The notes under the pieces were generated by a model that saw nothing but the letters and a program-made list of their open reading frames with translations, did not search any database and had not been told where the DNA came from. Positions 52,705-61,866 of a DNA stretch of 64,000 nucleotides are shown piece by piece (position 1 is the first letter of the stretch; every line of letters begins with the position of its first letter). The translations under genes and the position numbers were made by a program. Origin of the DNA: Amycolatopsis sp. QT-25 (GTDB lineage: Bacteria > Actinomycetota > Actinomycetes > Mycobacteriales > Pseudonocardiaceae); contig NZ_CP120210.1 in the NCBI RefSeq assembly GCF_029369745.1, positions 3,472,001-3,536,000 on the forward strand, read 5' to 3'.

Positions 52705-55700
52705 ATGCCACCACTCGTCGTGCACGGCCTGTGGTCCCCTGGTCGCGGCCTCCTGCTTTGGGGCGAACACGGCGACCGTCCGGCGACGACGTCGATGCGG
52801 CCGTCGAGCGCGGCCCGGCCGCATCCGTTCGCCGCGTCGGTCGCGGATCTGACCACCCTGCATCCCGGCAAGCCCGCGTCGGCCGTCCTGCTGCTGCCGT
52901 CGCGGCGAAGCGGCCCGGTCGCCTCGCCCGAACTGGGCGTGCGGGGTCGTCCGCCGCAGGAACTGACGCTGTCACCCTGGTCGGTGCCGGCGCTCCTGAT
53001 CGACCCGTCCGAACTGGGGGACCCGGCCGACACGGTCAGCTACGGCACCTCCGTCCGCCATCTTCGTGCCGTCGTACGGCTGGCGGACGACCTGGTGCGC
53101 CGCGGCCGGGTGCTTCCCACGCTCGTGCGGAACCAGATCGTGGCGCGGGCGCGCTGGCGGCCGGTGGCCCGGGGCGGCGACGCGGTCGCGGTCCGGGCGC
53201 TGATCGCGGCCACCCCGCCGGTCGGCCGGGCCGAGCACCCCGGACCGGATCCGGCGGCGCTCGTCACCGACGCGCTCCACACCCTGGTCGACGCCGCGGT
53301 CCGCGATCGGCTGGCCGCCGCCGGACACGCCACGGAAAGCGACGGGCGCGAAGGCCCCTTCGGGTCGTGGCTCCACGCGCTGAAGAGCGCCGACGACCGG
53401 ATCGGCCAGTCGCCGGGGCGGATGGGGATCGTCGCCGAGGGCATCGCCGCCTGGGACGCCGTCGGCGACACGGACCTCACCGAGGGCACCGTCTGCGTCC
53501 GTCTCGACGAAGTTCCCACGCTGCACGGCCCGGCCGACGATCCGGACGACCAGACCGGCGACGGCACCAAGTGGCAACTGCGCTTCCTCCTGCGTTCCGC
53601 GGCCGATCCCAGTCTCCTGCTCCCGGCCGAGGACGTCTGGTCCGGTAAGGCGGGCGCGAAGTTCACCGACCCCGAAGGTCTCTTCGCCGCCGAGTTGGAG
53701 CGGGCCGCCGAGGTGCTGCCGCTGCTGCGTCCCGCGGTCGAAGCCGAGAAGCCGGGCATCCACGACCTCACCGTCGCCGAAACCGTGGAATTCCTAGACG
53801 GTGGTGCGGACCAGCTGGTCGCCGCCGGGTTCGACGTCCAGCTCCCGGCGAGCTGGGGCGGCAGGCGGAAACTCGCGCTCAAGCTGTCCGTCCGCGGCGC
53901 GCCCGTCGACCAGGCCGCCGTGCACCGGCTCGGCCGCCACCAGCTCGCCTCCTACCGGTGGGCGCTCGCCGTCGGGGAGGACGCGCTGACCGACGAGGAA
54001 CTCGCCGGGCTCGCCGCCGCGAAGTCGTCGCTGGTGCGGCTGCGCGGCCGGTGGGTGAGCGTGGACCCCGAACTGCTGCGCGCCGGTCTCGAGTACCTCC
54101 GCCGCGACCCGGACCGCGAGAAACCGCCACTGCCCACGCCGGCGGACCTGCTGGCCCTGCTCCACGGCTTCGACGACACGCCGCTCCCGGTCACCGAGGT
54201 CACGACCGACGGCTGGATCGACGACTTCCTCGCCGGCCGGGTCCAGCGCACCATCGAACCGGTCGAGCCGCCGCCGGCGTTCCTGGCGACGTTGCGGCCC
54301 TACCAGAGCCGCGGCGTCGCCTGGCTCTCGTTCATGGCGTCGATCGGGCTCGGGGCCTGCCTCGCCGACGACATGGGGCTCGGCAAGACCGTGCAGCTGC
54401 TCGCGCTCGAAGCCATCGAGCGGACACAGGACGACCGGGGACCGACGCTGCTCGTCTGCCCGATGTCGCTGCTCGGGACGTGGCAGCGCGAAGCGGCCAA
54501 GTTCGCGCCGGAGCTGCGTGTCCACCTCCATCACGGTGCCGATCGCGAGCACGGCGCACGGTTGACCGCGCGCGCCGGCGGGGCGGATCTGTTCGTCACC
54601 ACCTACTCGACCGCCGCCCGCGACGCCGACGAACTCGCGGGCATCCGGTGGCACCGGCTCGTGCTCGACGAGGCGCAGGCGGTCAAGAACCAGAACACCG
54701 CACCCGCGCGGGCCCTGCGCCGGATTCCCGCCCGGCACCGGATCGCGCTGACCGGGACGCCGGTGGAGAACCGGCTCGCCGACCTGTGGTCGCTTTCGGA
54801 TCTGCTCAACCCCGGCGTCCTCGGTGGCAGGCAGGAGTTCCGCGAGCGGTTCGAGGTGCCCATCGAACGCCGGGGCGACCTTCCCGCGGCCACCGAGCTG
54901 CGGCGGCTGACCCGGCCGTTCCTCTTGCGGCGCCTCAAAACCGACCCCACCGTGCTCGCCGACCTGCCCGAGAAGATCGAAATCCTCCAGGAATACCGCC
55001 TCACCCGCGAACAAGTGACGCTGTACCGCGCCACCGTGGACGAGATGATGACCAAGATCGCCGACAGCGCCGGGGTCAAACGGCGCGGCAACATCCTCGC
55101 CGCGATCACCAAACTCAAGCAGATCTGCAACCACCCCGCGCAGCTGCTGCACGACGGCTCGCCGATCGGGCACCGCTCCGGCAAGGTCGACCGCCTCGAA
55201 GAGCTCCTGGCGGAGATCCTCGACTCCGGCGATCGCGCGTTGTGCTTCACCCAGTTCGCCGAGTTCGGTCATCTGCTCGTGCCGCATCTTTCGAGCAGGC
55301 TGAACGTTAAGATCGCCTTCCTGCACGGCGGGTTGTCGCAGCGGCGCCGCGACTCGATCGTCGAGCACTTCCAATCGGGCGAGGGCCCGTCGATCCTGCT
55401 CGCGTCGTTGAAGACCGGTGGAGCGGGACTGACGCTCACCGCCGCCACCCACGTCCTGCATCTCGACCGATGGTGGAATCCCGCGGTGGAGGAACAGGCC
55501 ACCGACCGCGCCTTCCGCATCGGCCAGCGGCGCAGCGTCCAGGTACGGAAGTTCGTCTGCCCCGGCACCATCGAGGAGCGGATCGACGCCGTCATCGCCA
55601 AGAAGGAAGCGCTGGCCGGCCTCGTCGTCACCGACGGGGAGGACTGGCTCACGGAACTGTCCACCGCTTCGCTGCGCGAAGTCTTCGCGCTGGGCCGGGA

Positions 55701-55716
55701 GGCAGCCGATGACTGA
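52705..55716 (+). CDS. SNF2-family helicase-like ATPase
   Basis: 1003 aa. The first 480 residues are the family-specific N-terminal region (SNF2_assoc-like, with LRFLLRSAADPSLLLPAEDVW). The motor follows: Q-region LRPYQSRGVAWL, Walker A DDMGLGKT (Lys561), motif II DEAQ (Asp655), motif III ALTGTPVENRLADLW, motif IV/V LASLKTGGAGLTLTAA and motif VI TDRAFRIGQRR. These proteins translocate on double-stranded DNA and remodel protein-DNA complexes; bacterial types such as RapA act in transcription or repair. ATG at 52705 after GAAGGGGGA. The SWIM gene overlaps its end by 8 nt. Confidence 0.93.
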   Translation: MPPLVVHGLWSPGRGLLLWGEHGDRPATTSMRPSSAARPHPFAASVADLTTLHPGKPASAVLLLPSRRSGPVASPELGVRGRPPQELTLSPWSVPALLIDPSELGDPADTVSYGTSVRHLRAVVRLADDLVRRGRVLPTLVRNQIVARARWRPVARGGDAVAVRALIAATPPVGRAEHPGPDPAALVTDALHTLVDAAVRDRLAAAGHATESDGREGPFGSWLHALKSADDRIGQSPGRMGIVAEGIAAWDAVGDTDLTEGTVCVRLDEVPTLHGPADDPDDQTGDGTKWQLRFLLRSAADPSLLLPAEDVWSGKAGAKFTDPEGLFAAELERAAEVLPLLRPAVEAEKPGIHDLTVAETVEFLDGGADQLVAAGFDVQLPASWGGRRKLALKLSVRGAPVDQAAVHRLGRHQLASYRWALAVGEDALTDEELAGLAAAKSSLVRLRGRWVSVDPELLRAGLEYLRRDPDREKPPLPTPADLLALLHGFDDTPLPVTEVTTDGWIDDFLAGRVQRTIEPVEPPPAFLATLRPYQSRGVAWLSFMASIGLGACLADDMGLGKTVQLLALEAIERTQDDRGPTLLVCPMSLLGTWQREAAKFAPELRVHLHHGADREHGARLTARAGGADLFVTTYSTAARDADELAGIRWHRLVLDEAQAVKNQNTAPARALRRIPARHRIALTGTPVENRLADLWSLSDLLNPGVLGGRQEFRERFEVPIERRGDLPAATELRRLTRPFLLRRLKTDPTVLADLPEKIEILQEYRLTREQVTLYRATVDEMMTKIADSAGVKRRGNILAAITKLKQICNHPAQLLHDGSPIGHRSGKVDRLEELLAEILDSGDRALCFTQFAEFGHLLVPHLSSRLNVKIAFLHGGLSQRRRDSIVEHFQSGEGPSILLASLKTGGAGLTLTAATHVLHLDRWWNPAVEEQATDRAFRIGQRRSVQVRKFVCPGTIEERIDAVIAKKEALAGLVVTDGEDWLTELSTASLREVFALGREAADD

Positions 55717-56410
55717 GGGATTCCGCCGGGCACTGGACGAGCTGGACGTCCACAAAGGACTGGTGCCGCCCTGTCGCGTCGACACCCTCACGGTCGGTCC
55801 CGGTGCCGCCGTCGCCCGGGTGCGTGTGACCCGGCAGCGGTTCCACGAGGTCCGTATCGGCCTGCCGACGTTCGGTAAACAGGTGTGGACGGCGGTCATC
55901 GCGGCCGTCGCCGCGGACGAGGCCACGAGAACGGCCCTGCTCGACGGCCGGATCCCCGACGACATCGATCGCTTCTTCGCCACGGAGCAGGTGCCGCTCT
56001 TCCCCGAGGCGGGGTGGGAACTGTCGCTGGACTGCACCTGCCCCGGCACCCGCGTCCCGTGCGATCACCTCGTCGCGGGACTCATCGCGCTGGAGGCAGA
56101 GGCCGACCCGTTCGCGATCTTCGCCCTGCGCGGCCGCGATCGCGCGACTCTGCTCGAAGAGATCAGGCGGCAGGCGGGTGCTCGCGTGACGGCTCCGTCT
56201 GCGGACGACAAGACGCCCGGCCTCGACGAGGTGATGGACGACTTCTTCGGCTGGGGCCCGGCCGGGGACGTCACGAACACACGACGACCGGCGGCCGGTG
56301 ACCCGCCGGGGCTGCTCGACGAGGTACCGCCGCTCAAGGCCACCGTGGACGGAAACTCGGTCACCGCCTTGCTGCGCCCGCTCTACCGGTCGCTCACCGG
56401 TCCGGAGTGA
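55709..56410 (+). CDS. SWIM zinc-finger protein partnered with the SNF2 ATPase
   Basis: 233 aa. The SWIM zinc finger is LDCTCPGTRVPCDHLVAGL (CxC...CxH, about residues 108-125). Flanking segments (FRRALDELDVHKGLVPPCR; ATLLEEIRRQAGARVTAP) are typical of the SWIM proteins encoded beside bacterial SNF2 ATPases. The C-terminal third is disordered and acidic. The ATG lies inside the end of the helicase gene, so the two are translationally coupled and probably form a complex in which SWIM contacts DNA or a partner. Confidence 0.9.
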   Translation: MTEGFRRALDELDVHKGLVPPCRVDTLTVGPGAAVARVRVTRQRFHEVRIGLPTFGKQVWTAVIAAVAADEATRTALLDGRIPDDIDRFFATEQVPLFPEAGWELSLDCTCPGTRVPCDHLVAGLIALEAEADPFAIFALRGRDRATLLEEIRRQAGARVTAPSADDKTPGLDEVMDDFFGWGPAGDVTNTRRPAAGDPPGLLDEVPPLKATVDGNSVTALLRPLYRSLTGPE

Positions 56411-56458
56411 AGAGAAAACCGCCAGCGAAGAACGGGTCCGGTCTGGTAGTCATCGAGG

Positions 56459-58116
56459 ATGAGCGATCAGCCGACAGCGGCGGAGCTGGCCGACGAACTC
56501 CTCGACGTACTAGCGACCGAGATGCCGTTGATGGCGACCTTCGACAGCATCCCCGGACACGATCACGAATTACGCGACGTCTCGGAGGCCGGTGACGCCC
56601 GGCTGAGGGAGCGAGCCGTCCGGATCGCCGGGCTCGCCGCGCGGTCCACGGATCCGGACCGGATCACGCTCGGCGTCGTCGCCCACCACGCGGAATCGCT
56701 CCTGACCAGGCTGGACTTGCGGAAGATCGAGTTCACCCTGGCGGATCAGATGGCGGCCGAGGGCACCGGGGTGCTGTCCTGGCTGCCCCAGCTGGAGCCG
56801 TCGGGGGAGCAGGCCGAAGAGGACTACCTGGCCAGGCTGGCCGCTTTCCCGGAGTTCTTCGCGGCGTTGGCCGACCGTCACCGCGCCGGGGTCGCGGCGG
56901 GCCGGACCCCGGTGGACCGCGCGGTGCGCGGCGCCGTCGACCACATCGACCGGTTCTTGGCCACCGAACCCAACGCGCTGCTCGTCCCGCCGCTGACCGG
57001 TGACCGGGTCGCGCGACGGGAACGGCTGTTCGTCGAGAAGGTGCGCCCGGCGCTGGTCGCCTACCGCGAGACACTCGCCCGCGAGATCGCCGGACGCGGC
57101 CGTCCCGACGCCCAGCCGGGCCTCTGCTGGCTGGAAGGCGGCAAGGAGAGCTACGCGGGCCTGGTCAAGACACACACCACCACCGGGATCTCACCGGAGG
57201 AACTGCACGAGACCGGCCTCGAAATCGGCCGGGCGCTGGACGAGGAATACCGGCGGCTCGGTTCGGCGGTGTTCGGCGAGGACGACCCCGTCGCGGTCCG
57301 GCGGCGGCTGCGCACCGACCCTTCGCTGCGCTGGCGGGACGCGGACGAGATGATCACGACCGCGACGGAAGCGGTCGCGCGCGGGCCACGGCCGCCGCGC
57401 CCGGCTGGTTCCGCCGGGTGCCGTCCGCCGAATGCGTCGTGCGCGCGGTACCGGAAGCAGACGGGCCTTCGGCCGCGCAGGCGTACTACATGCCGCCGTC
57501 GGCCGACGGCGGCCGTCCGGGCGTCTACTCCACCAACGCCTACCGGGTGACCGAGCGGTTCCGGTTCATCGCCGAGTCGGTCGCCTTCCACGAAGCCGTT
57601 CCCGGACACCATTTCCAGGCTTGCGTCTCCTACGAGCTCGACGGCGTGCCACGGCTGCGCAAGCTCGTCCCGCTTTCGGCGTTCGACGAGGGCTGGGCGC
57701 TCTACACCGAACGGCTCGCCGACGAGATGGGCTTGTACTCCGACGACGTGATGCGCCTGGGCATGGTCGCCGAAGACTCCCTGCGCGCGGCCCGGCTCGT
57801 CGTCGACACCGGACTGCACGCGTTGGGCTGGACCCGGCAGCAGTGCGTGGACTACCTCGTCCAGCATTGCGTGCTGAGCGACGTCGAGGTGCGGTCCGAG
57901 ACCGACCGGTACATCGAATGGCCCGGTCAGGCGCTGTCGTACATGACGGGCAGGCTGGAGATCCAGCGGCTGCGCGCCTTCGCCGAGGAGCGGCTGGGCG
58001 AGGCCTTCGACATCCGCGACTTCCACGACGTCGTGCTGCGACAAGGACAGGTGCCGTTGCCCGTGCTCGGCGACATCGTGCGGGAGTGGGTGACGAGCAC
58101 GCGCGGCGCCGCGTGA
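56459..58116 (+). pseudogene. DUF885 metallopeptidase-like gene with a frameshift
   Basis: The first 310 codons (from ATG 56459: MSDQPTAAELADELLDVLAT) and the last 240 (VPSAECVVRAVPEADGP, then AYYMPPSADGGRPGVYSTNAY, ending TSTRGAA) belong to one DUF885 protein but lie in different frames. The junction is in GCGCGCGGG near 57380, where adding one base restores a sensible VARARATAAAPGWF. The zinc-peptidase motif HEAVPGHHFQ is in the second part. With one base restored the protein would have about 552 residues, normal for the family. A homopolymer-like GC run makes a sequencing error a real alternative to a true mutation. Confidence 0.75.
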
Positions 58117-58229
58117 GCGGGCTCAGTCGCGTTTCGCGAGCGTCGCGACTTCGGCGTCGGCCGCCGGCCGATCGGCAAAAGCGGCTTAGGCTTCTCGGTG
58201 ACCACATCACGAGCGAAGCGGGAGACACC

Positions 58230-59615
58230 GTGGCGATCCCTGCACAACTGGTCTCGAAAGCACGGGAGCACGTCGACTCGGGTGCGTTCTTCGCCGAGCT
58301 CGCGGACCTCGTCCGGTATCCGACCGTGAGCGATCGACCGAGCGGCCGCGTCGCCATCGAGGCCTACCTGGACGAGGTGCTGACCCCGGCACTGACCGCG
58401 CTCGGCTGCTCGGTGGCGATCCATCCCAATCCGGACCCCGGCGGCGGCCCGTTCCTGCTCGGTACCCGCGTCGAGTCGCCGGAGTTGCCGACACTGCTGT
58501 GTTACGGCCACGCCGACGTCGTCGACGGGCACGAGGGCCGGTGGAGCGAAGGCCGGGATCCGTGGACGCTGACCGCCGACGGGGAGCGCTGGTACGGCCG
58601 CGGCTCGGCGGACAACAAGGGGCAGCATCTGCTCACCCTGACCGCCCTCAGGCTGCTCGTCGCCGAGACGGGCGCGCTCGGGTTCAACCTCAAGTTCCTG
58701 TTCGAGACGGGGGAGGAGATCGGTTCGCCCGGTCTCGACGAGTTCGTCGCGGCGAACCGGGAAACGCTGAGTGCCGACGTCCTCATCGCGTCCGACGGCC
58801 CGCGCCTGGACGCGGCGACCCCGACGTTGTTCCTCGGGGCGCGGGGCAGTGTCCGGATCACCCTCGACGTGGACCTGCGTCCCGACGCCTACCATTCCGG
58901 GAACTGGGGCGGCGTGCTGCGCAACCCCGCCACCACGCTCGCCGGGGCGATCGCCTGCCTCGTCGACGGGCACGGCCGCGTCCAGGTGCCGGAACTCCTG
59001 CCGCCCGGACTCCCGGACAGTGTCCGCGCCGCGCTCACCGGGCTCGAGATCGGGAACAAGCCCGGCGATCCCGCGCTGGACGAACACTGGGGCGATACCG
59101 GGCTGACCGCGGCCGAGCGGCTGTACGGCTGGAACACCCTCGAAGTCCTCTCGCTGGGCGCGGCCGACATCGAGCGGCCGGTCAACGCCATTCCCGGGCG
59201 CGCACGCGCGATGCTGCAATTGCGCTACGTCGCGGGCACCGATGTCGGCGGAGTGGGCGAGGCCATCACGAAACACCTTGCCGCGCAGGGGTTCTCGATG
59301 GTCGACGTCATCGCCGAAGGTAGCTTTCGCGCCAGCCGCACCCCTGTCGACGATCCGTGGGTCGGCTGGGCGAAGGGCGTCCTCGACGAGGTTTCCGAGC
59401 GTCCGGTGGTGATCCTGCCGAGCTTCGGCGGGGGACTGCCGAACCACGTCTTCACCGATGTTCTCGGCCTTCCGACGCTGTGGCTGCCGCACTCCCACCC
59501 CGGATGCCTGCAGCACGCGCCCGACGAACACCTGCTCGCGTCGATCGCCCGCGAAGGGCTCGTGCTCGCCACGGCGTTGTTCCACGCGCTCGGGCGGCGC
59601 GGCGAACTCGCGTGA
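58230..59615 (+). CDS. M20-family metallopeptidase
   Basis: 461 aa from the GTG at 58230, with GGGAG 6 nt upstream; the frame upstream is non-coding. Zinc ligands and catalytic residues: His/Asp in CYGHADVVDGH, Asp in GRGSADNKGQ, Glu-Glu in ETGEEIGSPG, Asp in IASDGPR and the last His in LPHSHPG. The dimerisation lid lies between (RPVNAIPGRARAMLQLRYV). Cytoplasmic dinuclear-zinc hydrolase of dipeptides or N-acyl amino acids. The gene follows the DUF885 gene in the same direction, so the two may share a peptide-breakdown role. Confidence 0.9.
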   Translation: MAIPAQLVSKAREHVDSGAFFAELADLVRYPTVSDRPSGRVAIEAYLDEVLTPALTALGCSVAIHPNPDPGGGPFLLGTRVESPELPTLLCYGHADVVDGHEGRWSEGRDPWTLTADGERWYGRGSADNKGQHLLTLTALRLLVAETGALGFNLKFLFETGEEIGSPGLDEFVAANRETLSADVLIASDGPRLDAATPTLFLGARGSVRITLDVDLRPDAYHSGNWGGVLRNPATTLAGAIACLVDGHGRVQVPELLPPGLPDSVRAALTGLEIGNKPGDPALDEHWGDTGLTAAERLYGWNTLEVLSLGAADIERPVNAIPGRARAMLQLRYVAGTDVGGVGEAITKHLAAQGFSMVDVIAEGSFRASRTPVDDPWVGWAKGVLDEVSERPVVILPSFGGGLPNHVFTDVLGLPTLWLPHSHPGCLQHAPDEHLLASIAREGLVLATALFHALGRRGELA

Positions 59616-59766
59616 TTCCCCGGTCTCGTGGCAGGTAGCGCTGAAAGTCCTCCGCTCGCGTTGCATGGCAAGGCGTCGACGAACCGCACGCGGCGCGGGT
59701 ACTGGCACGGTGCCGCGGTCGCTTTCGCGTGTTTGCAGTGCAAGCGTCGAGAAGGCGCGATGAAAC

Positions 59767-60327
59767 TCAGGGAACGAGGTCGGCCACGGCTCGGCGCAAA
59801 GTGGTGCGCACGGTCTCGGCGTCGTCGAGGTTTCCGCCGTGAAGCGCGCCGTCGCGGAGGAGGACGAGAGTGCGGGCGGCGTGGTCCGGGTCGGCATGAC
59901 CCGCATCGCGAGCCAAGTCGCGAAGGACGCCGAAGAACCAGTCCCGGTGGTCGCCGATGACCTGGCGGACCTGATGTGCGGGATCGGGATACTCGGCCGC
60001 GGCGTTGAGGAACGGGCAGCCGCGGAAGTCGTCGTCGAGTGTCCGGTCACCGATGATGCCCAGTGCGGCGAGCAGCGCTTCGCGGGCGGGTCTCTCCTCG
60101 GTCGCCGCCTCCACACCCGCCCGGATTCGCTCGCTCGTGGTGCTCAGGTAGGCGGCGACGAGGTCGTCCTTCGTGGGGTAGTGGCGGTAGAAGGTCGCCC
60201 TGGTCACGGCCGCCTCGGAGACCAGGCGCTCCACGCCGACGGCGTGGATGCCTTCGGCGTAGAACAGCCGTGACGCTGTCTCGAGCAGCCGGATCTTCGG
60301 ATGGACGTCCCGGTCGACAGTCGGCAT
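59767..60327 (-). CDS. TetR-family regulator
   Basis: 186 aa; the adjacent ATGs at 60330 and 60327 are both possible starts. HTH: RLVSEAAVTRATFYRHYPTKDDLV. The C-terminal domain has CPFLNAAAEYPDPAH, common in TetR proteins near alpha/beta hydrolases and oxidoreductases. Divergent from the hydrolase gene at 60454; the AAGA-CCGATCGT-TCTT palindrome and the related AAAGAACGGTCATTC near its own start are candidate operators. Confidence 0.88.
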   Translation of the reverse strand: MPTVDRDVHPKIRLLETASRLFYAEGIHAVGVERLVSEAAVTRATFYRHYPTKDDLVAAYLSTTSERIRAGVEAATEERPAREALLAALGIIGDRTLDDDFRGCPFLNAAAEYPDPAHQVRQVIGDHRDWFFGVLRDLARDAGHADPDHAARTLVLLRDGALHGGNLDDAETVRTTLRRAVADLVP

Positions 60328-60378
60328 CACTCGATCTTAGAGAAAGAACGGTCATTCCACCAGGACGCCTTCGTCACG

Positions 60379-60432
60379 TTGCGGAAGGTCGAACGGACGA
60401 GCATTCTGCAAGCAGAAAGACCGATCGTTCTT
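60379..60432 (+). promoter_or_regulatory. Hydrolase promoter and TetR operator candidate
   Basis: TTGCGG (60379-60384) and CATTCT (60402-60407) are 17 nt apart. Just downstream, at 60417-60432, AAGACCGATCGTTCTT is a nearly perfect 16-bp palindrome where a bound repressor would block transcription of the hydrolase. A related half, AGAACGGTCATTC, occurs near 60343 close to the TetR start, consistent with control of both genes. Confidence 0.5.
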
Positions 60433-60453
60433 CTTGCTTCGAAGGAGTCGTCC

Positions 60454-61158
60454 ATGACCAATCAGAAGCCCACCATCGTCCTGGTCCACGGTGCTTTCGC
60501 CGATTCGTCCAGCTGGAACGGCGTCGTTCCCAAGCTGCGTGAGCAGGGCTATGCGGTGCTGGCCGCGTCGAACCCGCTGCGCGACATCGAGTCCGACGCG
60601 GACTACGTCGCCGACGTCGTCAACGGCGTGGACGGCCCCGTGGTGCTGGCCGGGCATTCCTACGGCGGTGTGGTGATCAGCCGCGCGGCCACCACCGCGC
60701 CGAACGTCAAGGCGCTCGTCTACATCGCCGCCTTCCAGCCGGAGGCGGGGGAGAGCGTGTTCGAGCTGTCCGGCCGGTTCGAAGGCGGCAAGCTGGGCCC
60801 GGACACCACCAACGTCCTCGCCTCCCAAGGTGAGCTGTCGATCAAGCCCGAGAACTTCTCGGACGTGTTCGCGGCCGATGTCCCCGCGGAGACCGCCGGC
60901 GTCATGGCAGTCACCCAGCGTCCGGTCACCGAACGCGCGCTCGGCACGCCGTTCGACGGCGAGCCCGCCTGGAAGAGCCTGCCGTCGTGGGCGCTGATCG
61001 CCGAGCGGGACCACGCGATCCCCGCCGCCGCGCAGGCGTTCATGGCCGAGCGCGCCGGTTCGGAGGTCACCAGGACCGACGCTTCGCACGCCGTCTCGGT
61101 CTCGCGGCCGGACGTCGTCGCGGAGGTCATCCTCGCGGCGGCCGCCAAGGTCGCTTGA
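60454..61158 (+). CDS. Alpha/beta hydrolase
   Basis: 234 aa, single-domain fold. Oxyanion-hole segment VLVHGAFADSSSW, nucleophile GHSYGG (AGHSYGGVVISRA), acid region SWALIAERDHAIP and catalytic His in TDASHAVSVSRPD. Resembles the small esterases often annotated as alpha/beta hydrolases controlled by a divergent TetR. GAAGGAG lies 6 nt before the ATG at 60454. Natural substrate unknown; an ester or lactone is likely. Confidence 0.9.
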   Translation: MTNQKPTIVLVHGAFADSSSWNGVVPKLREQGYAVLAASNPLRDIESDADYVADVVNGVDGPVVLAGHSYGGVVISRAATTAPNVKALVYIAAFQPEAGESVFELSGRFEGGKLGPDTTNVLASQGELSIKPENFSDVFAADVPAETAGVMAVTQRPVTERALGTPFDGEPAWKSLPSWALIAERDHAIPAAAQAFMAERAGSEVTRTDASHAVSVSRPDVVAEVILAAAAKVA

Positions 61159-61173
61159 CAGGCGAAACCCCCA

Positions 61174-61211
61174 CCGGAGAGACTGCTAAAACGCTTTGGC
61201 AGTCTCTCCGG
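61174..61211. promoter_or_regulatory. 38-bp palindrome centred on a LacI-type operator core
   Basis: CCGGAGAGACTGC and GCAGTCTCTCCGG are perfect 13-bp arms. Between them TAAAACGCTTTG has AAA-CG-TTT symmetry around a central CpG (61192-61193), the core expected for LacI-family operators. The arms and core share one symmetry centre. It sits 11 nt upstream of the flavoprotein gene, which is co-transcribed with a LacI regulator, so autoregulation is the simplest reading; a terminator for the upstream hydrolase is the alternative or additional role. Confidence 0.6.
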
Positions 61212-61221
61212 GGAGAACCAC

Positions 61222-61866
61222 GTGAAGGTTTTGGTGCTCGATTCGAGCCCGCGTCGTGAAGGCAATTCCTGGGCTCTCGCCCAAGCACTGACCAAGGGAG
61301 CGGAGGAAGCGGGACACACGGTCGGCTTCGCCCGCCTTTCCGATTTCGTCGAGTCGCCATTGGGAGACTGCCGCGCGTGCCGGCTGAGCGATCGGTCCTG
61401 TGGCATCGCCGACGGCTACGAGCGACTGCTGTTCGACCACGTCCTCCCGGCGGACGCGCTCGTCTACGCGACCCCGCTGCACTGGTACGGCATGACCGGC
61501 AGGCTGAAATCCTTCTTCGACCGGCTTTTCTGCTACACGTCCGGAAGTTCGCCGCACACCGCCGAAGTCGTGCCCGGGCTGATGAACAAACGCGCCGCCG
61601 TGCTGATCTCCTGTGAGGAGAGCTACCGCGGCGCGACACTCGGGCTCGAAGCCCAGTTCCAGGAACTCACCCGATACCTGCGTCAGGATCTCGCCGGGAT
61701 CGTGGTCGGCGTCGGTAACAGCCGGGGCGAAGTGGAGCGCGATCCCGCCCGGCCGCTGGCCGCCGCGGCGGACCTCGGACGTAGGCTGGGCGACGCCCAC
61801 GTCACCGACTATCGGCTGGACACCGACCGGCCGAACCGCGTTTGGGGACCACCCGTGGAGGCCTGA
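61222..61866 (+). CDS. Flavodoxin-fold NAD(P)H-dependent oxidoreductase
   Basis: 214 aa from a GTG at 61222 with GGGGAGAA upstream. The FMN-phosphate loop is LDSSPRREGNSWALA, and FMN-ring contacts are ATPLHWYGMTGRLKSFFDRL. A Cys-rich segment (GDCRACRLSDRSCG) resembles those of iron-sulfur flavoproteins and quinone reductases. Reduces quinones or similar electrophiles in the cytoplasm. One nucleotide separates it from the LacI gene, and the palindrome at 61174-61211 lies just upstream. Confidence 0.87.
   Translation: MKVLVLDSSPRREGNSWALAQALTKGAEEAGHTVGFARLSDFVESPLGDCRACRLSDRSCGIADGYERLLFDHVLPADALVYATPLHWYGMTGRLKSFFDRLFCYTSGSSPHTAEVVPGLMNKRAAVLISCEESYRGATLGLEAQFQELTRYLRQDLAGIVVGVGNSRGEVERDPARPLAAAADLGRRLGDAHVTDYRLDTDRPNRVWGPPVEA

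Noticed and set aside
57370..57395. Programmed ribosomal frameshift in the DUF885 gene
   Set aside because: There is no slippery heptamer or downstream pseudoknot that I can see; mutation or read error is simpler.
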